Source: Euborellia annulipes
Lineage: Eukaryota > Arthropoda > Insecta > Dermaptera > Anisolabididae
Direction: 5' to 3'
Assembly: GCA_023213315.1 (NCBI GenBank)
Contig: JAKCPI010027598.1
Location: forward strand, 1-64,000
Length of the DNA: 64,000 nt
Under the pieces are notes generated by a model. It searched no databases and had not been told where the DNA came from. It was given only the letters and a program-made list of their open reading frames with translations. Shown piece after piece: positions 23,501 through 33,300 of the stretch. The position numbers and the translations under genes are program-made. How positions within the stretch are numbered: position 1 is the first letter of the stretch; each line of letters opens with the position of its first letter.

Positions 23501-24577
23501 GAATCTTATAAATTTATGTCAATTACTAGTTTGCTCTATTTAATAAGAGAGAGTCACATCTATGTTTGCTTGAATTTTCGTAAATTTGCTAAAAAAACTA
23601 AAAAAGATATAAAATTGGTGTTTATTGATTCGTTATCTGCATTAAATACAGAATTTATTCGATATCTTAAATGTCTTCTACCTTTTATGTTTAATGATAT
23701 TAAGCCTTCTCAAATTTTGTATCGTTTTTTGAGTATAACTCGAAAAATAATTGAGATACAAAAATAACAAAAGTAGATTCTTAATCCTCATCAAATCCCC
23801 CATATTTTCCCCGTGTCATATGTTTAAGAAGTGGTTAAATTAAAAATCTTATATTTTTAGAATTTGTATCAATTAATCGAAAACTATTAGAGATATTAAA
23901 ATTTCGTACGCAAATTCTTATTCTACGTGAAAATTTATCCAGAAACGATGTATCACATGTCTTGTGTTGTGTTTAATAGATAGATAGTAGCTAGGGGCGT
24001 AGCGAGAGGGGAGGGGGCAAGGGGGGTCATCATGCCCCGGGCGCTACTCACAAAGGGGCGCCAAATGGTCCGCAAAACAAAATATTAATTATAAAAACGT
24101 CTCGTCCGCCATTTTAACTTGATATTCAAAATGTCGGCAAATTAAGTATAAAATTCTTTCTTTCTACATTAAATATGACATTTGAATAAAATAAAAATAT
24201 AATTAGATGACATTCTTAAAAGGGGGGGTTAAACAATTTTGAAAAGGTATTTAAAACAAATAAATCGATGAGGTTACAATCGGCAGCCATTTTGTTAAAA
24301 AGAAAAATAATTCTATTTTTTTTTAGCTAATCGGTTTGCAAAAATGGAAATGAAATTAGCTACATATTATATTTTGAAAAAATTTAATGTGGTATTTACA
24401 AATGAAACAAAACATCCAATGGAATTTAAAACTTCTGGACTTGCACTTACATCGAAAAATGGATTTCATTTAGGATTTAAATATCGAAAAATAATAATAA
24501 TAAGATATCTACGCCACCTGGATTGTGTGTATGACGTCACGATCATTGTTCGTTTTTTTATTCTATTATTGACTTAA
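11322..24577 (+). CDS. Cytochrome P450, CYP3 clan (CYP9-like), copy A, exon 1 not found
   Basis: This is a microsomal-type haem monooxygenase, in arthropods typically oxidising xenobiotics or endogenous lipids with electrons from P450 reductase. Exons: 11322-11506, 14589-14729, 14803-15002, 16870-17014, 17076-17300, 19300-19563, 24327-24577. All junctions are GT-AG and in frame. Visible marks are C-helix WRNLR, I-helix LAGFDTVS, K-helix ESQR (its Glu codon is split by an intron), FDPERF and the haem loop PFGVGPRNCIA, whose Cys is the haem ligand. The usual final Gly is Ala, which the family tolerates. The membrane-anchor exon 1 is not recognisable upstream, so the gene is 5'-incomplete here or a pseudogene. 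The C-terminus runs ~29 residues beyond copy B through an A-run shift. Copy B lies 5.6 kb downstream in tandem. Confidence 0.85.
11666..11710 (-). ncRNA. Hammerhead-like motif H4 (U4 to C variant)
   Basis: On the minus strand: stem I ACAGCT / AGCTGT (6 bp, perfect), core CCGAGGA in place of CUGANGA, stem II GGCTTT-GACC-AAAGCC (6 bp, perfect), GAAA, minimal ACGT stem III, then T as cleavage base. Both stems are flawless, but the normally invariant U4 is C, which should weaken or abolish cleavage. A 70-codon open frame on the same strand at 11773-11982 lies upstream of it and has no recognised domain. Confidence 0.5.
12855..13858. mobile_element. 1.0-kb hAT MITE with perfect 8-bp target duplication
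   Basis: The ends CAGCGGCGTAACCAG and CTGGTTACGCCACTG are flanked by GTTTTCTA at 12847-12854 and 13859-13866. The GC-rich subterminal arms include small stem-loops (GCTCGCCTTCGGCGAGC near 12948). It contains an R fragment at 13320-13490. No open frame codes for a transposase. Confidence 0.9.
13320..13490 (-). repeat. Repeat R, copy c (partial)
   Basis: Minus-strand middle part of R, containing AAATCGAAAAAAACTGAAAA and ACTAGTACTTTTTGGCCGAT, inside the hAT MITE. Confidence 0.75.
14498..14563. repeat. R-type hairpin 25 bp upstream of exon 3
   Basis: Inverted repeat GACAAGCACAG..ACTTTCTCTTACC with GGTAAGAGAAAGT..GCTGTGTC. The outer ATCTGGTGTG arms are absent. It lies directly before the polypyrimidine tract of the exon 3 acceptor. 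Confidence 0.75.
14589..14729 (+). CDS. P450-A exon 3
   Basis: Encodes DEWRNLRAILSPSF (C-helix with the haem-propionate WxxxR) to KKKEK; phases 1 and 1. Confidence 0.85.
14803..15002 (+). CDS. P450-A exon 4
   Basis: Encodes VLHFETKELFSRFANDAIAT to the MISPKLLN end, with donor GTACGT. The equivalent exon of copy B also ends in phase 0. Confidence 0.8.
15067..15600 (+). repeat. Repeat R, copy d
   Basis: Starts with TTACTTTCTCTTAGCC and AGAGAAAGTATTG, includes a (TG)n tract near 15201-15250, and breaks off after GGTTGCCATGGTAACGG without the hairpin. It lies in intron 4 of P450-A. Confidence 0.8.
15955..16088 (+). repeat. R-family terminal block with perfect hairpin
   Basis: Begins AACTAAGGTGCTATCGGAAA and ends in the hairpin at 15996-16088. 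Its arms ACTTTCTCTTACC / GGTAAGAGAAAGT pair throughout. Confidence 0.8.
16214..16583 (+). repeat. Dispersed repeat X, copy 1
   Basis: About 370 bp nearly identical to 43098-43471 in the same orientation. It contains the inverted pair AGATTATTGGGACA / TGTCCCAATAATCT and the block CAACTGCCAAATTAGTTCAG. Non-coding; lies in intron 4. Confidence 0.8.
16870..17014 (+). CDS. P450-A exon 5
   Basis: Encodes FKNLFQENIKYRRKENIVRP and DLIHLMMEASKTK. It is 27 nt shorter than in copy B because the charged tail before intron 5 is shorter. Confidence 0.8.
17076..17300 (+). CDS. P450-A exon 6
   Basis: Encodes the I-helix LAGFDTVSTSL (oxygen-binding motif) to YMDMVFQ; the next codon, Glu of ExxR, is split by intron 6. 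Confidence 0.9.
17301..19299 (+). other. P450-A intron 6
   Basis: Contains a SINE-like tail at ~17690-17780 (CTTTTTCGGCAGCGAAGGCC), a GC-rich hAT-type end at ~18315-18357 (GGGACCGCTAGTG) without a visible partner, and hammerhead-like motif H2. The rest is AT-rich with nothing recognised. Confidence 0.5.
18592..18637 (+). ncRNA. Hammerhead-ribozyme-like motif H2
   Basis: Core CTGAAGA is at 18599-18605. Stem II is AGGAGCC / GGCCCT (6 bp with one bulged A, loop GTTTT), followed by GAAA (18624-18627), minimal stem III ACGT and predicted cut after T18631. Stem I pairs TAAG..TC with GG..CTTA with one bulge. All invariant core bases are present. A TAAACCAAATAAATT segment follows, similar to what follows H1b and H3. 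Confidence 0.6.
19300..19563 (+). CDS. P450-A exon 7
   Basis: Encodes ESQRMQTVAFFLDRVCVKKY, FDPERF and PFGVGPRNCI up to the split haem-loop codon. It has the same length (264 nt) as in copy B. Confidence 0.9.
19708..20093. mobile_element. hAT-type MITE
   Basis: Ends CAGTGGCGTAGCGAG and CTCACTACGCCACTG with GC-rich subterminal arms (GCCCCGGGCGC). No matching 8-bp flanks were found, so one end may have been rearranged. The same terminal sequence caps the large palindrome at 20394-24088. Confidence 0.65.
20110..20308. repeat. Small foldback around hammerhead-like motif H3
   Basis: Arms of ~37 bp (GTTATCATTAGTAAAATAAT... at 20110-20147 and its near reverse complement at 20267-20308) enclose motif H3. 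Confidence 0.7.
20205..20250 (+). ncRNA. Hammerhead-ribozyme-like motif H3
   Basis: Core CTGAAGA at 20209-20215, GAAA at 20236-20239, minimal ACGT stem III, predicted cut after T20243; stem I TAC / GTA. Stem II (AGGTCA / TGAC..GGCC) is irregular, so this is the weakest of the four core-intact motifs. Confidence 0.45.
21632..21960 (+). repeat. Repeat R, copy e, inside left palindrome arm
   Basis: Starts ACTTTCCCTTACC, skips to TGTACTTTTTCAG and ends in half of the hairpin (GCTTGTCACACCAGAT). The right arm lacks it at the mirror position (~22865), so it entered after the palindrome formed or was lost from one arm. Confidence 0.75.
23468..23767 (+). CDS. Hypothetical 99-residue frame in right palindrome arm
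   Basis: Open from ATG (23468) to TAA (23765-23767), with Ser/Leu/Lys-rich sequence (SALNPESYKFMSITSLLYLI at the start) and no recognised domain. The mirror copy in the left arm (minus strand, ~20720-21020) is frameshifted by a 2-base difference in an A run (near 20888). That argues against a maintained gene, although the right copy is intact. Confidence 0.2.
   Translation: MNSALESALNPESYKFMSITSLLYLIRESHIYVCLNFRKFAKKTKKDIKLVFIDSLSALNTEFIRYLKCLLPFMFNDIKPSQILYRFLSITRKIIEIQK
24327..24577 (+). CDS. P450-A exon 8 with C-terminal extension
   Basis: Encodes NRFAKMEMKLATYYILKKFN to LGFKYRK, then continues as IIIIRYLRHLDCVYDV and a hydrophobic end. In copy B the protein stops at the equivalent place. 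One A fewer in the five-A run at 24487-24491 would give an immediate TAA, so the extension looks like the result of a single-base insertion. Confidence 0.8.
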
Positions 24578-24582
24578 ATAAA
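24577..24582 (+). promoter_or_regulatory. Polyadenylation signal of P450-A
   Basis: AATAAA overlaps the last base of the stop codon; a second stretch of T-rich sequence follows. Confidence 0.4.
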
Positions 24583-24904
24583 TGTAAATATGATTTTACA
24601 CGCTTTTTTTAATTATATTTAGAATTAAGACTTATTAATTTGAAGGTGTATAAAGGGCATTAAATAAAATTTTATTGTTTTTTTTTTTTTTTTAATACAG
24701 GTTCACACGCTGTTTTTTCTCTTATTTTCCATATTTTGAAAAAATGGCGGCGACTTTTAGAACTAAATAAAATATTAATATAAGTAGAATAAAATACATG
24801 ATTTATAATTCGTACTCATTCTTAGACAAACGACAACCCGTTGAGCAATCTAATGCTTGATAATATAATTATATTTAGTTTAATTGTTATTCATATGTCG
24901 GGTT

Positions 24905-25044
24905 CATGGGCGTAACTAGGGGGTGCCCCCAGAAAGCTCCCTGCCCCAAGAAAAATTGAGAAAATATGGGGCTTTCCAGGCCCACCGGAGGATAGCTGGT
25001 CCCATGCCCCCCCCCCCCAGCCAAATTCTCTAGTTACGCCCATG
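24905..25044. mobile_element. Short hAT-type MITE
   Basis: 140-bp element with ends CATGGGCGTAACTAG and CTAGTTACGCCCATG and a GC-rich middle. No 8-bp flank match was seen. Confidence 0.65.
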
Positions 25045-25125
25045 GTGGTCTTCAAACAATTTTGAAAGCAAAATGAGAACAGCATCAAAAAAATAATTGA
25101 TTTTTGAATTTTAAGAGAAAGTAAA
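25045..25125 (-). repeat. Repeat R, short fragment
   Basis: GGTGGTCTTC..AAAATGAGAAC..AAAAAATAATTGATTTTTG matches the minus strand of R. Confidence 0.6.
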
Positions 25126-25139
25126 AATTAATATGTCAA

Positions 25140-26960
25140 AATAAATTTGGAAAATCGATTTTTAATCATTTTCAGAACGTTTTGAGACTGAAATTTCATT
25201 GTTTTTGCTTGAATATTTTATATACTAAGTTATTCAATCAATATCAAGGCCTAAATGTGTTTATTTAATTAAAAAACAATAAATTAGGATAATTAGAGGC
25301 AGTTAAAATTTCAAGATGTAGAAGGCAATTAATAAACCCCCATTTTATGTGGTCGTAGTTAAATAAAAAAAATGTCTATAGCTTTATAATTGATTGAAAA
25401 GACCAGTTTTGCATTTTGCCACAAATCCAACGAAAAATAAGAGAGATATAGCAATTTTTTGAAAAGCGAATGTGCGCGTGAAGAAAAGCCTAGACGAGAG
25501 TGAAGCGAGGCTCCCTGGCTGCACTCTGGGCGCAGATCGAATTAGAAAAAACAAATTGATGCTCTCCCAGCATTTGAAATTATTGACAAATTGATTGATT
25601 TCATCTTTTTATGCTTTTATAAAATTTTATTCGGAACTTTTTTTTAACTATAAGAATAAAAGAATGCATATTTATCTATAAAGAATTCAATCCTTTGAGA
25701 AAAAATAAAATTTCAAAATATTTTGTCTTCAATCCAAAGAGATGCTTATTTCTCATAAATATATTAAATAATAAAATCCATCCCTTTAGACCTTTAGTTC
25801 AGTGCTTGTTAAACTTTTTGAGTCGCGGCCCCGTTGGGAACCCTCACGGCCCCCTCTATTTTTTTTTTTTTTACATTCTCTTGCCTAAGTGTGTTCAATT
25901 TTAAGCATGAAGGAATTGAGCTAGGAGGGTGAAATTTTATATTTAAGTTAGACACCCCCCTGAGGCGTGGAAATAAGCTTTTAATCAAAATCAGCCAAAG
26001 AGTACTAGTACTTTACTGATGTAGTTTTTCAGTTTTTTTCGATTTTGTCAAAATTCGCTCTAGCGATTTTTTTTTTTTTTTTAATTAATAAATCAATTAT
26101 TTTTTAGATGCTCTTTAAAATGTATATTCTCATTTTGCCGTTGAAATCTTCTGAAGACCACTTTACTCTTGTTCTTCATAGGAAAGATAGGTGAAATGGT
26201 TGCCATGGTAACAGAATGTAAATCTTTTACTTTTTAGATTAAAATTCATATAAATCAATTATTATTTAGATGCCCTTTTAAAAAGTACATCAGTAATATT
26301 TTGTGAAAATTGTTTGAAGTACTCAAATCATTATTTTACACTAACTACCCTACAGTACAATACAAGATCGAAATATCGCTTGTGTTCAAATAAATATAAC
26401 GACCCTGTGATGATGAAGAATTGAAAGATTTTACATCTAACTAAATATATAACTATCATTTATTTGGCAATATTCTCTGACTGCTTAATTAATTTTCTTT
26501 TTCTCGTTCAATTTTTATAATTCTTCCAAATGTCCAAAAAAAAAAATTTTGACTTAAAAGCTATTAAATTATTATTTTTAAAAAGAGAAATAATATTTCT
26601 TAGAAGCGAGGGGGGAGGGCGCCTGGCGACAATCAGAGCGGAGGGGTGGGGGAGCCTGCAACTCGCCACCCTCCCCTCCTTTGGTCAATTTAAGAGCCCG
26701 GAAATAATTACATTGGGAATGAATAAAACCCTGAAACTTCAAATGTCTATAACTCGGAAACGGCGCATCCAATTCGCATCGGATTTTTTGTAATGAGTTT
26801 AGAATTTCCTAGAGAATATTCACATGCAACTAAAATTGAATAATTAAAAATATATTTTTTTCTTTAATCTAACCATCCGTTCAACCAATCAAATGATAGT
26901 AAAAAGGATCATCGTTCTATATTCTCTGAAATTTTCCCTTTTATCTGTATATAAAATTTT
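25140..26960 (+). repeat. Diverged relative of half the large palindrome
   Basis: 25140-25640 matches 21090-21560 (shared CTAAATGTGTTTATTTAATT and GACCAGTTTTGCATTTTGCC). 26690-26960 matches the palindrome centre (22140-22400) in reverse orientation (ATTTTTTGTAATGAGTTTAG). R copy f sits between them, in the same place R copy e sits in the palindrome. A hAT-type end reading CAGTGCTTGTTAAACTTTTT is at ~25800. Confidence 0.65.
25880..26300 (+). repeat. Repeat R, copy f
   Basis: Contains GTGTTCAATTTTAAGCATGA, AGTACTAGTACTTTACTGA and GGTTGCCATGGTAAC; ends as copy d does, without the hairpin. Confidence 0.75.
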
Positions 26961-28435
26961 CAAACAGTTTTTTTAACTTTGCCCATCAACCGTAGGTTGG
27001 ACAGGTAAAGTTAATGTAATCGTAAAAAAAAATCGAAATTTTTCTGAAGCTGCCAAAATGCGTTTTGAGGTCCGCTGAATCCATTTAAGAAGTTTTTGGA
27101 ATGATGTCTGTGTGTGTGTGTCTATGTGTATTGCTGTGGTAATTTTTTTCGTCAACGAAATCTCAAAAACTATTCATTCAATTGTTTTGAAATTTTGCAC
27201 ACATAAACTAGGGGTAGAGGCCAAGAACTGAAAAGCTTTTGGTAAACATCGGACCATCAGGGGGGCTCTAGGGGGGGGGACAAATAATTTTTCTTACATA
27301 ACCTATAATTTTTTTTATATATTCAGAAACTAGACTTCCTCCCGAGTAAAATGATATATAATATGTATAACATCGGACCATCAGGGGGGGGCTCTAGGGG
27401 GGGGACAAATATTTTTTTCTTGAATAGTGGGTGGGCAAAGTTGTGCGCTCGGCTTAGTCCGACCCTTTAATTTTTTTTTGATACGAGATGTTTGATTACT
27501 TTTTATACATAGAAGAGAGGTTATAATTTCAAAGATATTCCAAGATTCTCTTGAAGTATTCGATAATATTAAAAATAAAAATACCATTGAACCCTGTTAA
27601 TTTCTTAATTAAATATAAAATATAAAAGAAAACATTTTATTTTTAATTTCTTTATTATATATAAAAACTAATTAACAATAATGAATACAAATTATAACAA
27701 TTATTGTATTATTTTTAATTCCTTAATTGGCTCACAGATGGCAGTGGGGGTCCCATTTCCAGAAAGTCAAATAAAACATTGATGTAAATAAATATGAGTT
27801 CCTTTCCAGTTTAAAAAAAAAGTAATGGCTGAATCAGCATTATATAAGAATAGAGTGTTTATTTAAACAAAAATAGTGTTATTTATTTATACAATTAGTA
27901 CTAATTCAAAATTTAAATAAAGACTTTTTTCCATCTAAATTATTTTTAAATATTCGTTATCTTGAATGAGCTGGACTTAAAACTTCAATACTGCAATACC
28001 TTAACGAAATTTTTCTTTTTCTCCTCCACCTCCTCCATGTGACCGAATCTTTTAATGGTATGGTGGCCTTGGATGCACTTATTATGCAATAGAGGGACTC
28101 TCCTCTCTCAATGACTGGTTTCCTGAAGGCCTGTTCCTCTTTTATGGCCCCAATCTGACAAAAACAACTCTCAATTTTATTCAATATTTATCCTTGCTTC
28201 TTTTATTTCTAAATTTTAAATAACTACGCCATATTTTCTTCTTTTTAAATTTCAATAACGTTTTTTGTCTTCCTTATTTATAACAATTTTGGAGTCAGAA
28301 AAGTTTTTTATTCTTGGTGCATGCTAATTTCAGAAATAAATAGCTAAATCGTTTCACTTTAAATATCGCGTAACGTTACAACGGACCGCACTTTAAATAA
28401 AAATGCTTTTACTATTATAAAATTGTATTATTTAT
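26961..28435. other. Intergenic stretch with a duplicated GC-rich block
   Basis: AACATCGGACCATCAGGGGG with GGGGCTCTAGGGGG occurs at 27245-27285 and again at 27368-27408, ~123 bp apart. A 75-codon minus frame at 27957-28184 shows no domain. No other gene is recognised. Confidence 0.4.
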
Positions 28436-28500
28436 TTGTTTACATTATAGAAAATAATTTAACAATGAATAACCTCTTCTAATTAATATTGTTTGATTTT
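28436..28500 (+). repeat. Direct repeat flanking R copy g (left)
   Basis: GTTTACATTATAGAAAATAA..AACAATGAATAACCTCTTCT is repeated at 29628-29691 with small differences; too long and too diverged for a target duplication. Confidence 0.6.
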
Positions 28501-28539
28501 ATTCCACATAGATATATCAATGAAGGGATTCATCATTAT

Positions 28540-29231
28540 TACTTTCTCTTACCTATGTATATATGTAATATATATATAGAGAGAAAGTATTGGATTCATG
28601 TCAAAAATTCGATGTCGAGATTTTGATGGATCTTCACGTTTTGAGGTCCCCTGAATCCAAAAAAGTGGTTTTCGCGACATGGTCTGTCTGTGGGTGGGTG
28701 GGTGGGTGGGTGGGTGGGTGTGTGTGTGTGTGGGTGTGTGTTCAATTTTAAGCATGAAGGAATTGAGCTAGGAGGTTGAAATTTTATATTTAAGTTAAAC
28801 ACCCCCCGGGACCGGAAAAATAAGCTTTTAATCAAAATCGGCCAAAGAGTACTAGTACTTTACTGATGTACTTTTTCAGTTTTTTTCGATTTTCTCAAAA
28901 TTTGCTCCAACGATTTTTTTTAAAATTCAAAAATCAATTATTTTTTAGATGCTCTTTAAAATGTATATTCTCATTTTGCAATTGAAATCTTCTGAAGACC
29001 ACTTTACTCTTGTATTTCATAGGGAAGATAGGAGAAATGGTTGCCATGGTAACAAAATTTAAATATTTTTCCATACTTATAAATTTTACATCTGAATTCA
29101 AATGTTCCGTACTGTCGGGAACTAAATATATGTCGACACAAAAAATCTGGTGTGACAAGCACAGAACACAACTTTCGATTACCGAAGGTAATCGAAAGTT
29201 GTGTGCTGTGCGCCAGCCACACCAGATTTTT
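28540..29231 (+). repeat. Repeat R, copy g (most complete, 692 bp)
   Basis: Full order is visible: ACTTTCTCTTACC start and GAGAGAAAGTATTGG, TTCGATGTCGAGATTTTGAT, a (GGGT)n/(TG)n tract at 28688-28740, GGAATTGAGCTAGGAGGTTG, AGTACTAGTACTTTACTGA, GGTTGCCATGGTAAC, and the terminal hairpin at 29141-29231. The inner hairpin arms carry GATTACC / GGTAATC in place of TCTTACC / GGTAAGA. No coding capacity. Confidence 0.85.
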
Positions 29232-30136
29232 ATAAATAAAATTACATATAAAACAGATAAGAGGTAATTTTTTTCTTTAAATTTTGATATGTATTAAGAG
29301 ATATTTTGATTATTTACTTCATTATCTGAGAATTTGAGATTATAAACGACTTTGAGCTTATTTATTCCAAGATCCTCTTGAAAAATTCAATAGATAATGT
29401 GCATTTGAATATTAAAAAAAAAAAAAAAAAAAAAAAACACCAATACATTAAAAAAAATAAAATTATAGAGCTGCAGAATGAAGACTTAATTATATTTTAT
29501 AAATTAAATTTCAAAGGATATAAATAAAAGAAATATTATTGTATTAAAATGAATTAAAATATTAAATTTCTTATTATATAGAGATTAAACTATTTTATTA
29601 AAAAAAAAAAAAAATTTGTATTTGTTTACATTCTAGAAGAAAATAAGTTAACAATGAATAACCTAATCTAATTAAGATTGTTTGAATTTAAAACCGAAAA
29701 CTTTCCAATTTTATTAATTACTATCGAAGATGATATTTTTTTTTTTTTCAAAGGAAGAAATCGGCATCTAGTGAACTAAAAGAGCTTTAATACTACATTT
29801 AAAATTTAATAAAAAGGAAGAAAACAAAGATGGAACAAACAAATACAACAAACAATTTGATTAAATTTAAATATGTAACGAATCATTTCATAGAAAAATG
29901 GACTAGCTGAAGGAGTAGCTTGTGGCCAAACACAATAATTCCGGAATTAAAACTAAAAAACACTCAAGTGTTGTTCACAACAGGATTTGTTTATAATATA
30001 GCGTGAATAATAAATTCTCCTTCTTTTCGAATGTCTGTCTCTCCCTCTTTCCATACGTCATTTGTGTTTCAACTTGCCAGTTCAGATATGCGGTGAGACA
30101 GACAGACAGACACCTTGAAGCACTTTGCATGCCAAC
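29232..30136. other. Upstream region of P450-B
   Basis: A run of A at 29417-29440, AT-rich sequence and the second direct repeat (29628-29691). TTTATAATATAG at ~29991-30002 could be a TATA box ~140 bp before the ATG, and (GACA)n lies at 30096-30112, but neither is proven. Confidence 0.35.
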
Positions 30137-30309
30137 ATGTTGTTTTTAGTAATAGTTGTGTTAATATGCATTTTATTGTATTATCTTGCCACCAAGAATC
30201 ATGATTTCTTTAAGAGAAAAGGATTACCGTATGAGAAACCGATGCCCCTTTTGGGCAATCAATGGCTACTCATTTTTGGGAAGCTCAATCAATTCGAATA
30301 TTATCAAAG
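30137..30309 (+). CDS. P450-B exon 1
   Basis: Membrane anchor and Pro-rich hinge; ends in phase 2 at CAAAG/GTGAGT. In-frame codons upstream lack an ATG, which decides the start. Confidence 0.88.
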
Positions 30310-33300
30310 GTGAGTGTTGAGATTATTTTTACTTGCTTATGTTGATAATTACCAATGGGCTTATTTTATTTATTTTTATCAGCTACGCAATTTGTTGTCA
30401 TTTTAATTAGCAGTAGACCTACGCATACGGTCGATTTTAAATCGTCAATTTTTACCCAACTAAACTGTTTAGTTGTGTAGTATGCGCACATGGGATCGAT
30501 ATCGACTCAACTTTTTAATTCCATTATTGTCCAAAAACCAAAACGGTGGTACTGGGTCCATCCAATATATAGTGATAGACTAAGAAAAGGAGCTTTCCAC
30601 AGGCTCCATAAAAAATTCTTACAACATCCCGAAAAGTTTTTTAATTAATGAGAATGAATGAATAAGTGTAAATAATAATCTAATATTATTCGTGAATTTA
30701 TACTCTATTTTATTTATGATTTTTAAATTGAAATTTTGCAATTTATAATTTTTTTTTTTTTTAATTGGCCAACTAAACTGTCGATCGTGTACGCGCTTCA
30801 ATAGACAGCAATGACATTATAAGAGTTGAGCGATAGTTGGTCGATTTTTTAATCAAAAATGCAGATCGATCGCATTTGATTTAAAAAATCGAGTTGATCC
30901 GCAATTGTGTTGTGTGCGCACCTTCATTGAACTTAATGCATATATATTTTTTTTTTATTAGAGGAAAGTACCCAAATTCGGACCCCCATTTTGTTTTTAT
31001 AGTATAAAGTATATAAATTATTGAAAAAACCTGTTTTAAAGATATGTAATATTTACTTTACTATGTGATGTACTATTGGTAATTTATTTATGGCAAATAT
31101 ATATGTATAAATTACAGGGTTAACAATTTTTTAAAAAACTTACACTTTGGTGATTTTCAAAAAGGTTGCCTAAACTGGACCCCTGGGTAAAATGACCAAA
31201 AACTTAATTTACTGAACTAGGAAAGGGAATAAATCTGAAAACAATTATAGAACGGTTTGACAAAAAATATATTTTTTTATTTTAACATTTTTTAATGTAA
31301 AAATTGAAAATGTGATTGAAAAAAAAAAATAAAAATAAATGTGAAAATTGAAAAAAAGGAATGTTGAAAATGTGAAAAGTCAAGGTAAATACTTCAACAT
31401 TGGGTTTTATAAGGGGTAGAAGTTTACATAAAAGTTTTACATAAAACATCACACATTATGTAGGGGGTCCAGTTTAGGCAACTGTTGGGGGTCCGTTTTA
31501 GGCTCCTCACTTCTGCATTTTCAAAACGCCATATTTGATAAAAAAACATCACATTGGAAATAATTACATGGTCAAATGATTCCTTCAACATTACCATTTA
31601 AGAATATATAAGGGTTGGAAGGCTTACCTGTCACTTATCGCGTCCAATTAAAAAAAAACTGAGCACTCACAAAAACTTTTAATTTTGCCAAAACACGTAA
31701 TGGCTAACTGTCAAGTAAACAACTAGAGCAGGTGACGTTAGGGCACTTCTACTTTGTGGTGGAATCTTGCACTAGTATTTACACTGTCTTTCGCTAAGTT
31801 TCAGCACTAAACAGAGACAATAACCATGGGGGTCCACATTAGGGCAGGGGTCCGTATTTGGGTACTTTCCTCTATTAAAATAAAATGGTAAATTACGTTG
31901 ATAGTATTCCTTCCTTCTTTTTAGGCCTATTTGAGTTAATTAATATTATATTGTAATTAATTTTTGTTTAAAAGGCCATCTTATAAAGGCTATGGTTTAT
32001 TAGATATTATTCTCTTTTCAACTATAGATTTATTTATATTCCACACCGCTAAATTCTGAGTTATTGGTGTTTGAGCCTCTTTGAAATTTAATTATTGTTT
32101 GTTGTTTATTGATTTTATTTATTTATTTATTTTTTTTTTTAACCTTCAATTTATTTTAATCTTTTAAACTCTAATTTGACATTGAAATTCTATATTTTAC
32201 ATTTTAAAATTATTAATATAACTGGAAATTTTTTCCAATCTTTATTTATTTATTCTAAATTAACATTTTTTTTTTTACTTTCTCTTACCCTATATATGAA
32301 ATATATATAGAGAGAAAGTATTGCGATCATGTCAAAAATTCGATGAGATTTTGATGGATATACATGTTTTGAGGTCCCCTGAGTCCAAAAAAGTGGGTCC
32401 CGCAAATTGGTCTGTGTGGACATTTTTAACCACGAAGGAGGTTGAAATTTTATATCTTAAATCATTACCTTAATTTAAAAAAAGAAGGCCGGGGGCGGGT
32501 CTTTGCGTCTAGTATTAACATATATATAGAGGTAAGAGAAAGTAAAAAGTGGTTATCACGACATGGTCTGTTTGTGGGTGTGTGTGTTCAATTTAAAGCA
32601 TAAAGGAATTGAGCTATGAGGCTGAAATTTTATATTTAAGTTAAACATCCCCCGGGACCGGGAAAATAAGGTTTTAATCAAAATCGGCCAAAGGTAACAT
32701 GCCATGGTAACAAAATATAAATATTTTCCCATACTTATAAATTTTACATCTTGAATTCTAATATATCGGCGGAAACTAAATATATGTCAACACGAAAAAT
32801 CTGGTGTGGCAAGCACATAACATAACATTCGATTGCCGAAGGTAAGAGAAAGTTGTGTGTGCTGTGCGACCAGTCACACCAGATTTTGTTGGTTATTTTA
32901 TTACAAATTATCTTTATGCTTGTGAGAAAAGGAAATATCAAATTATCTTTTTTTTTTTTTTTACTTTTTATTTATATACGTATAAATAAATGTTGTTTTT
33001 CAAATAATTTAAAAAAAAAAGAATGTTTAATTTATGATAATGGAATGAATCAGCGGCTTATTTTATATATTTTAACTGATACAATAAATATATATAAATC
33101 AATCAAGGTGAGTTCTTTTTTAACACTCACACATACATTCACACAGTCTTTTCGGCAACTCAGGCCATATAAGACTTTTGACCATAACAGTTATTGAATA
33201 AATCAGGGCCGGATCTAGGGGGGGGGGGGGGGCAGTGGGTGCCTGTGCCCCGGGCGGCAGATATCAGGGGGCGGCAATTAAAGAAAGATTTACTAAAAAA

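Larger units (their letters stand above)
20394..24088. repeat. 3.7-kb near-perfect palindrome in P450-A intron 7
   Basis: The left arm (20394-~21630 and ~21960-22120) is repeated as a close reverse complement at ~22665-24088. The outer ends are TTTTGCGGACCATTTGGCGC and its complement, next to hAT-like GC-rich ends (TCTCGCTACGCCCCTA). The left arm is interrupted by R copy e; the centre (22121-22664) is unique apart from a half hairpin. A relative of the arm and centre occurs at 25140-26960. It could be a long-TIR transposon or a head-to-head duplication. Confidence 0.85.

Noticed and set aside
28549..28835. His/Pro/Thr-rich minus-strand frames
   Set aside because: They are translations of the (GGGT)n/(TG)n microsatellite inside repeat R.
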